Shown in pieces: positions 38,432 to 42,860 of a DNA stretch of 42,860 nt; within the stretch, counting starts at the first letter, position 1, and every line of letters begins with the position of its first letter. The position numbers and the translations under genes are program-made. The notes under the pieces were generated by a model, which was given only the letters and a program-made list of their open reading frames with translations, was not told the origin of the DNA and searched no databases. This DNA comes from a virus. The stretch lies in IMG/VR virus record IMGVR_UViG_3300020442_001343, positions 1-42,860 of that record; one strand, 5' to 3'.

Positions 38432-38828
38432 TAATATGGAAGCCTCTATTGTTTATACTTTTCATAATATCTTCCAATAACGAAACAACTTGCTCTTGAT
38501 ACACCATACGAGTAACAAGATCAACCATCTCCTGATCGCCTTCAATGTATTGAGACACGTCTGCCTTGAGAACATGCTTTTCCCATGGCTCACGTCCAAT
38601 TCGTTGTAGGTCTTCAGGATTATTCAATTCACCACGATAATACTCACTCAATACTTTGTTGAGTGACTTATATTGAATTTTGTACTTTTTAAGTCTGAGC
38701 TTTTGCTCGTAGAAGAGTTTTAGATACTTACCGTGTAGTACGGGCACATTTAGTGACTCTGTATCCAAATCAACATTATCTATCTTGGCATCTTGTTGCC
38801 ACATCTCAATCACTTGTTCTATCTTCAT
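38388..38828 (-). CDS. uvsY: UvsY recombination mediator
   Basis: 146 residues. Helical, basic protein whose length, layout and placement match T4 UvsY (137): KYLKLFYEQKLRLKKYKIQY, YYRGELNNPEDL, KADVSQYIEGDQ and the C-terminal IMKSINNRGFHINAAINW, which is like the T4 SRGFAIKHIQDM end. Loads UvsX onto gp32-covered single-stranded DNA. Preceded by the structural gene at 38832-39368 with only 3 bases between. Confidence 0.88.
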   Translation of the reverse strand: MKIEQVIEMWQQDAKIDNVDLDTESLNVPVLHGKYLKLFYEQKLRLKKYKIQYKSLNKVLSEYYRGELNNPEDLQRIGREPWEKHVLKADVSQYIEGDQEMVDLVTRMVYQEQVVSLLEDIMKSINNRGFHINAAINWRKLTQFGV

Positions 38829-38831
38829 AAA

Positions 38832-39368
38832 TTAAATTTTTTCAATTGTGTATAATCTGTACCTGAACGTAACAGTAGCTTTTAGGTATTCAACATCGGA
38901 TAGTGTACTATCAAATGACAAGTCAGACAACGAGATAGGGAACATATCTTCAAAAACAATTTTAAGGTTCTGATTCTGATGACTAGACAATACCGATAAT
39001 GTTCCATCACTAAACACTTTAGTAGCATCTGATTGTGATGAGACTGTAGGAGAGGATCTTATAAGCGAAGAATACTGTTCAAAGGACTCTGGGAAACCAA
39101 GACCTCTCAACCAGTCATGTATTTCTAGATAGTTAGACATATCTTCATCTACCATGAAGGTAATGTCAAGAGGGTCGTAGGATAATTTAGTGCCAGGAGT
39201 TGGTAATTTTACAAACGGATCCTCTAAGTCAAACTGACCAAGAGATAGGGTAGGTAATCGTACATTCTGAACAAAGTAGTTTGTATTAGGAGTACGATTA
39301 AGAACAAACCTAAAACCTAGTGGTGATAGGTAGCTCTTATTTTCTGGTTGATTATCAATAGCCGGCAT
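38832..39368 (-). CDS. Phage structural protein, tail-tube-like
   Basis: 178 residues from ATG 39368 with AGGAGG five bases upstream. PLGFRFVLNRTPNTNYFVQNV and DPLDITFMVDEDMSNYLEI then HDWLRGLGFPESFEQY are typical of a phage tail-tube/baseplate family seen between gene 23 and uvsY in marine T4-like phages. I cannot say which T4 protein it replaces. Has its own late promoter (GATAAATA at 39384-39391), so expression is late although the next genes are recombination genes. Confidence 0.7.
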   Translation of the reverse strand: MPAIDNQPENKSYLSPLGFRFVLNRTPNTNYFVQNVRLPTLSLGQFDLEDPFVKLPTPGTKLSYDPLDITFMVDEDMSNYLEIHDWLRGLGFPESFEQYSSLIRSSPTVSSQSDATKVFSDGTLSVLSSHQNQNLKIVFEDMFPISLSDLSFDSTLSDVEYLKATVTFRYRLYTIEKI

Positions 39369-39383
39369 AATATCCTCCTGATC

Positions 39384-39391
39384 TATTTATC
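39384..39391 (-). promoter_or_regulatory. T4-type late promoter (GATAAATA) after the capsid terminator
   Basis: GATAAATA on the minus strand, 15 bases before the ATG at 39368, so the transcript would have a very short leader that still contains AGGAGG. It follows the capsid-gene terminator directly, a layout repeated at 2657-2664. Confidence 0.65.
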
Positions 39392-39396
39392 CAGAC

Positions 39397-39424
39397 AAAA
39401 AAAAGGGCCTCACAAGGAGGCCCT
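39397..39424 (-). terminator. Strong rho-independent terminator after the capsid gene
   Basis: On the minus strand a perfect 8-bp stem AGGGCCTC/GAGGCCCT with a 5-base loop is followed by eight T. It lies 28 bases after the stop codon of gene 23 and ends the capsid transcript. Confidence 0.92.
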
Positions 39425-39451
39425 CTAAAATCGCCCTTACAGGTCTTTTTA

Positions 39452-40840
39452 TTACATCAGGTTCGATACTGCAACAAGTCGGTAGTATACGTTCTTGTTG
39501 TTGAAGCTGATTGTTCCGTTGCCGGCAGTAGCGCCTTCTGCAAACGGGTTAGCAACCATGCCATATCGAGTCTTGAAGCCGATCTTGGGCTGGAAGGTGT
39601 CCTCACCAACCGCACGTACCATCTGCAGAGGTACATATGGGCAGTAGAAGATACCAGCATCAAAGGCGCTAGAGCCCTTGTAGCCAAGCGTGTAGTACTG
39701 GTTACCAGCTGAAGAGCTGAAGTACGGATCGATGTAAACACGAATCCTACCATTCAGTACACCAGCAAAGGTGTTACCAGTGTCATCTACGTTCAAGTTA
39801 GATGACAGAGCAGGGGTGTAATCAAGAACACCTGCCATCTGAAGAGCAGAAGCTACGTCAGAAGAGCAGATCATAATGTTACCCTTACCGCGACGAGTTG
39901 CTTTGGCAATCGCGTTAGCGTCACGCTCGATCTGGAAGATCAGACCCTTGAATCGCTCAACAGACCATCGGCCGTTAGAGTCGACATCCAAGTTAAACGT
40001 ACCAGCACTTGCTACGTTCTCTTGTGCACCGGCTGCAGCAGTGTAGTTGATCGTACGAACAACTTCACGGTTGATTTCAGCTAGGATCTCAGCTGACAGG
40101 ATGTTAGAAAGCTCAGTCTCAGCGTCGAGGCCGTGGATTGCTTTCAGGTCCTGAGCGAGTTCCATTGTGTACTCGGCTTTCAGAGCACGTGAAACAGCTG
40201 TTACAGCAACTTTCTCGATAGAGAACGCCATCTCCTGGAACTGATTAGGCTTAGCACCACCCAATGCTTCAGCATCAGTGGTAGACATACCAGTTTCAAC
40301 GGAGTAGGTGTTACCTACAGCACGAGTAGTCGGGTCAGTACCAGCTTGGCCTGTTCCCAGGTTGCCTTCACCATCGATAACAGCTTTAGTGCTTGTGTTA
40401 CCAGAAGCAGAAGCAGAGAACGAAGTATCAGCTTCGTTGTACAGAGCTTCGGTGCCAGATTGGTTAGTGAAGCGGGCGCGCATAGCGAAGATCAGTCCAG
40501 TAGGACCAGTCATCGGCTGTACACCACACACATCATATGCAATCAGGTTAGGCATTGATCGTCGTACCAGTGAAATCAGTACTGGATCAAAAAGGTCTAC
40601 GTTGCCAGCAGGTGAGGTAGCGGGAGCAGAAGAACCACCCATCGCGTTAGTAGGAGAAGCCTCTCCCAACAACGATGGCATTTGGTATCCGCCAGAACCC
40701 AGGGCTTGCTCACGAGCAGAGCGTTCTTGGTTTTCCAGAAGTTGAGCAGTTACAGCACGACGATGTGAATCCTTGATTTCGCCAAGGTCACCGTGATCGA
40801 GTACTGGCTGCCACTTCTCGATAAGTTGTTCAGATAACAT
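39452..40840 (-). CDS. 23: Major capsid protein (T4 gp23-like)
   Basis: 462 residues. HK97-fold capsid protein: an N-terminal scaffold-like segment (SEQLIEKWQPVLDHGDLGEI..., with multiple AVTAQLLENQER), then PTGLIFAMRARFTNQSGTEAL, GMSTTDAEALGGAKPNQFQEM and KVAVTAVSRALKAEYTMELAQDL split here, and the C-terminal FQPKIGFKTRYGMVANPF. In T4 the N-terminal about 65 residues are removed by gp21; the segment here is of similar length. Late promoter at 40868-40875 and strong terminator behind. Confidence 0.97.
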   Translation of the reverse strand: MLSEQLIEKWQPVLDHGDLGEIKDSHRRAVTAQLLENQERSAREQALGSGGYQMPSLLGEASPTNAMGGSSAPATSPAGNVDLFDPVLISLVRRSMPNLIAYDVCGVQPMTGPTGLIFAMRARFTNQSGTEALYNEADTSFSASASGNTSTKAVIDGEGNLGTGQAGTDPTTRAVGNTYSVETGMSTTDAEALGGAKPNQFQEMAFSIEKVAVTAVSRALKAEYTMELAQDLKAIHGLDAETELSNILSAEILAEINREVVRTINYTAAAGAQENVASAGTFNLDVDSNGRWSVERFKGLIFQIERDANAIAKATRRGKGNIMICSSDVASALQMAGVLDYTPALSSNLNVDDTGNTFAGVLNGRIRVYIDPYFSSSAGNQYYTLGYKGSSAFDAGIFYCPYVPLQMVRAVGEDTFQPKIGFKTRYGMVANPFAEGATAGNGTISFNNKNVYYRLVAVSNLM

Positions 40841-40867
40841 GATAGTCTCCTCTTATCTATCTTTAGT

Positions 40868-40875
40868 TATTTATA
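40868..40875 (-). promoter_or_regulatory. T4-type late promoter (TATAAATA) for gene 23
   Basis: Exact TATAAATA on the minus strand, 27 bases before the capsid ATG at 40840 and overlapping the end region of gene 22 (stop at 40880). Confidence 0.9.
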
Positions 40876-40879
40876 ATAA

Positions 40880-42022
40880 TTATTTCTTCATGGACCTAGA
40901 AATGGCATTTACGTATCCGGCCATCTCGGGATTCACGTTCTTTTCAGACGTTTCCTCCAAGAGAGGCTCATCGTCGTCCAACTCATATGATGTAGTTGTT
41001 TCGTCATTACTGCCAAAATAACTTTCCTTAATAACATCAAGTTTCTTAACGAAAGTTTCTTCATCGCTAAAATCGATACCTTCAGCTAAGGTTTCAAATT
41101 TAGCCTTCTGAGTATCTGTAAGGCCATTGCTTACAGACTCAATAAGTTCGTCCCTGTCGTGTTGCTCTACAACACCTCGAAGCTCAACGTTCTTTTCGAT
41201 TTGCTCGTTCAGCTTGGCTTCCAATTCATCAGCCCTAGCTGCAAGCTCTTCTACAACGTCTACCTTCTCATCAGGAATCTCTACATAGTGATCTTCAAAC
41301 AGACCCTTGAGACCTTTCAAGAAGTCTTCTACCATCTCAGCCTTGAGACCTTGCTCTACAGCAAGACGATTCTCTTCCATCCATTGCTCGACAACATAAT
41401 CGAGGTACTGATCAAGATTCTCGGTCATTTCTTTTTGAAGATTCTCTACTTCTTCAGCAAGCTCGGCTTCGAAGTTTGTAGAAATTTTCTCAAGCTGCTC
41501 ATTTACTTTAGCAACCACGGCTGCTTCGAAAATGGTAGTAGCTTTCTCTTTGAAACCCTCGTTGATGTCTTCTGCGCCTTCGAACATAGCTGTTACGTCT
41601 TCAGCAACTGAAACATCTTCTGCAGTGATCTTTGGAAGGTCGCGGACACTATGAACTTCTTCGATAGTCTCTTCTTCTGATTCGACTTCTTCCATTTTGA
41701 GGCCGGCCATCATTTTACCGTAAGATGCTTTGAGCTGCTTTGTGGGCATCTCATTCATCTTTGACATCATGGCATTGATCATTCCAGCCTTCGTACCAGG
41801 GACCTTAACAGCAGTAGGAGAATCTTGGGGATCGTCCTCTACCTTCTTATCGCCCTTACGTGGCTTAGCCTTAGTAGATGTAGGCTCAGGCACTTCTGAA
41901 GGATCGCCCATTGACGCTTTAAACTCGTCAAGTTGCTCTTCTTCTTCTACTGTCTCAACAGATTCTTCAACCTGCTGCTCAGTCTCCTGAAGCTCCACTT
42001 CTTGAATATCTTGTTCAGACAT
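40880..42022 (-). CDS. 22: Prohead core scaffolding protein (T4 gp22-like)
   Basis: 380 residues, highly acidic and helical, with many Glu-rich repeats in the first third and a heptad-like middle (ELAEEVENLQKEMTENLDQYL). This is typical of gp22, which forms the prohead core and is later cut to small peptides by gp21. Longer than T4 gp22 (269) because of the acidic N-terminus. The C-terminal VNAISRSMKK resembles the conserved end YVNAISR found in phage homologues. Order 21-22-23 as in T4. Confidence 0.92.
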   Translation of the reverse strand: MSEQDIQEVELQETEQQVEESVETVEEEEQLDEFKASMGDPSEVPEPTSTKAKPRKGDKKVEDDPQDSPTAVKVPGTKAGMINAMMSKMNEMPTKQLKASYGKMMAGLKMEEVESEEETIEEVHSVRDLPKITAEDVSVAEDVTAMFEGAEDINEGFKEKATTIFEAAVVAKVNEQLEKISTNFEAELAEEVENLQKEMTENLDQYLDYVVEQWMEENRLAVEQGLKAEMVEDFLKGLKGLFEDHYVEIPDEKVDVVEELAARADELEAKLNEQIEKNVELRGVVEQHDRDELIESVSNGLTDTQKAKFETLAEGIDFSDEETFVKKLDVIKESYFGSNDETTTSYELDDDEPLLEETSEKNVNPEMAGYVNAISRSMKK

Positions 42023-42051
42023 TTTTATAACTCCTTTGAGTGGTCTAATGT

Positions 42052-42059
42052 TATTTATA
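42052..42059 (-). promoter_or_regulatory. T4-type late promoter (TATAAATA) for gene 22
   Basis: Exact TATAAATA on the minus strand, 29 bases before the ATG at 42022; the downstream leader has AAAGGAG. Confidence 0.9.
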
Positions 42060-42063
42060 AAAA

Positions 42064-42714
42064 TTATAGCTTAGACAGAAAGTCAGACCAAACTTTAAGT
42101 TTGGCTTCTGTCAAATCTTTGGAAGGAGCTTCCTCGATTGCTTCTTTATAATCGTTAATGGTCGCTTCTCTGATAACACCGTTATCCCATACCCATTCTT
42201 TACCTTCCATGATACCTTCTACGAAAGCATCTGGTGCAGACGGATCGGCAACAATGTCAGCTGCAGTTGCAAGATAGAAATCATTCTGTACTTCTGCTGC
42301 TCCATTCTTGTTTTTAAGCGATCCCATACCACGAGACGAAACACCCAAGCTAGCTCCTTCATCCATCAAGTTTTTCACAATTTGACCCATAGGAGTCTCT
42401 GTCATTATCTTGGCCTTACCGATAAAGTTATCACCGTCTCTAGTAAGTTCTTTGATCATATGGCTAACTCGATCAAGATTGATCGTTGGACTAGTAGGAT
42501 GTCCAAGTTCTCCATACGCTCTATTCTTATCTACGTTTTCTGTAACGTACCTGTTTACTTCTTTATCTAGAACCTCTGCTGGATAGACTCTTCCATTACG
42601 GTTCTTGATATTAGCTTGCATAAAAGGACCCTTAATAAAATAGTCCTTTCCACCACTTTCTTTAGCTTCCGAAATGTATTCAACTGTTTCTGTTATTTCT
42701 GTTATCAGTTTCAT
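42064..42714 (-). CDS. 21: Prohead core protease (T4 gp21-like)
   Basis: 216 residues (T4 212). The serine protease of the herpes-assemblin type: AYGELGHPTSPTINLDRVSH with the catalytic His, and LGVSSRGMGSLK with the catalytic Ser. The NVDKNRAYGELGHP start and MGQIVKNLMDEGA also match gp21. Cuts scaffold and capsid N-termini during prohead maturation. The ATG lies one base after the stop of the upstream gene. Confidence 0.95.
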   Translation of the reverse strand: MKLITEITETVEYISEAKESGGKDYFIKGPFMQANIKNRNGRVYPAEVLDKEVNRYVTENVDKNRAYGELGHPTSPTINLDRVSHMIKELTRDGDNFIGKAKIMTETPMGQIVKNLMDEGASLGVSSRGMGSLKNKNGAAEVQNDFYLATAADIVADPSAPDAFVEGIMEGKEWVWDNGVIREATINDYKEAIEEAPSKDLTEAKLKVWSDFLSKL

Positions 42715-42715
42715 T

Positions 42716-42859
42716 TTACGCTCTCGCTACCGGGCTTGCTTTTACAGCTGCTACGGACACTACGGTGTCTGTTGACTTTTTAGCTAGGAATGCTTCTTTT
42801 TGGCCTTCTAGTACAAACGTACCAGCATCTCCACCACCGCTTAACTTTGAAACAGTGTT
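42716..42859 (-). CDS. C-terminus of a gene upstream of the prohead protease (partial)
   Basis: The last 47 residues of an ORF cut by the right edge and open throughout: ends VVSVAAVKASPVARA. In T4 a prohead core gene (67/68) or portal gene 20 stands here. The fragment is Ala/Val/Lys-rich with a GGG hinge, like a core protein, but too short to identify. Confidence 0.5.
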   Translation of the reverse strand, partial: NTVSKLSGGGDAGTFVLEGQKEAFLAKKSTDTVVSVAAVKASPVARA

Positions 42860-42860
42860 G

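Noticed and set aside
40308-40745. Plus-strand ORF of 145 residues
   Set aside because: Exactly antisense to the well-supported major capsid gene; Pro/Ser/Arg-rich composition fits a shadow frame and it has no ribosome-binding site.
41159-41611. Plus-strand ORF of 150 residues rich in Phe/Leu
   Set aside because: Antisense to the Glu/Lys-rich scaffold gene 22; the hydrophobic content simply mirrors GAA/AAG codons, so it is not a membrane gene.
1-42860. CRISPR array, insertion sequences or attachment sites
   Set aside because: No regularly spaced repeats, transposase or integrase genes, or flanking direct repeats were seen; the only RNA gene found is tRNA-Pro.

Overview
The window is part of the genome of a T4-like, probably marine, tailed phage (myovirus). 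It carries the T4 core set: prohead protease, scaffold and major capsid protein (genes 21, 22, 23), uvsY, uvsW, late sigma factor 55, genes 46/47, sliding clamp 45, clamp loader 44/62, regA, DNA polymerase 43, uvsX and helicase 41. It also carries genes typical of marine relatives (Hsp20, peptide deformylase, DUF6267-like and DUF6552-like proteins, small Sm-like proteins). No photosynthesis gene is present. ADP-heptose enzymes, an outer-membrane barrel, a ubiquinol oxidase and isocitrate lyase suggest a heterotrophic, respiring Gram-negative host. That host assignment is inference. Every gene I accept is on the minus strand, so the window is read from its right end to its left end, with stop-start overlaps (ATGA, TAATG) at most junctions.

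Right end (about 38.8-42.9 kb): head genes with three T4-type late promoters (TATAAATA or GATAAATA) and a strong terminator after the capsid gene. Next (about 32-38.8 kb): recombination, late sigma factor, nucleotide metabolism, peptide deformylase and a methyltransferase. Next (27.6-32.1 kb): a 7-deazaguanine block with QueE, QueD, a phosphoribosyltransferase, FolE behind a structured leader, a QueD-like paralogue and a DpdA-like transglycosylase. This points to 7-deazaguanine modification of phage DNA; no QueC is in the window. Next (13.8-27.6 kb): dCTP-deaminase-like protein, glycosyltransferase and the replisome, interrupted by a PiT phosphate permease, an outer-membrane barrel and a small heat-shock protein.

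The most striking part is 6.1-13.8 kb. After gene 41 come a heptose kinase and a heptose epimerase, then a closely packed run: isocitrate lyase, several 26-112 residue membrane proteins, a lipoprotein cytochrome c, an alternative (ubiquinol) oxidase with all six di-iron ligands, a SPASM radical-SAM enzyme, a DUF6552-like membrane protein and a 54-residue bacterioferritin-associated-ferredoxin-like protein, ending at a terminator. Seven of these genes encode fewer than 60 residues and are easily missed. I read this as a phage-borne electron-transport, iron and carbon-shunt cassette. It is the best candidate here for an undescribed system.

The left end (0-6.1 kb) is an early-type region of small genes: a winged-helix protein, two sigma70-like promoters with the same layout, HTH-like proteins, a zinc-binding protein, tRNA-Pro and a metallopeptidase-like protein. 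It is followed by a late promoter embedded in a terminator and three conserved phage genes: a possible nuclease, a ligase-like DUF6267 protein and a cut nucleotidyltransferase.
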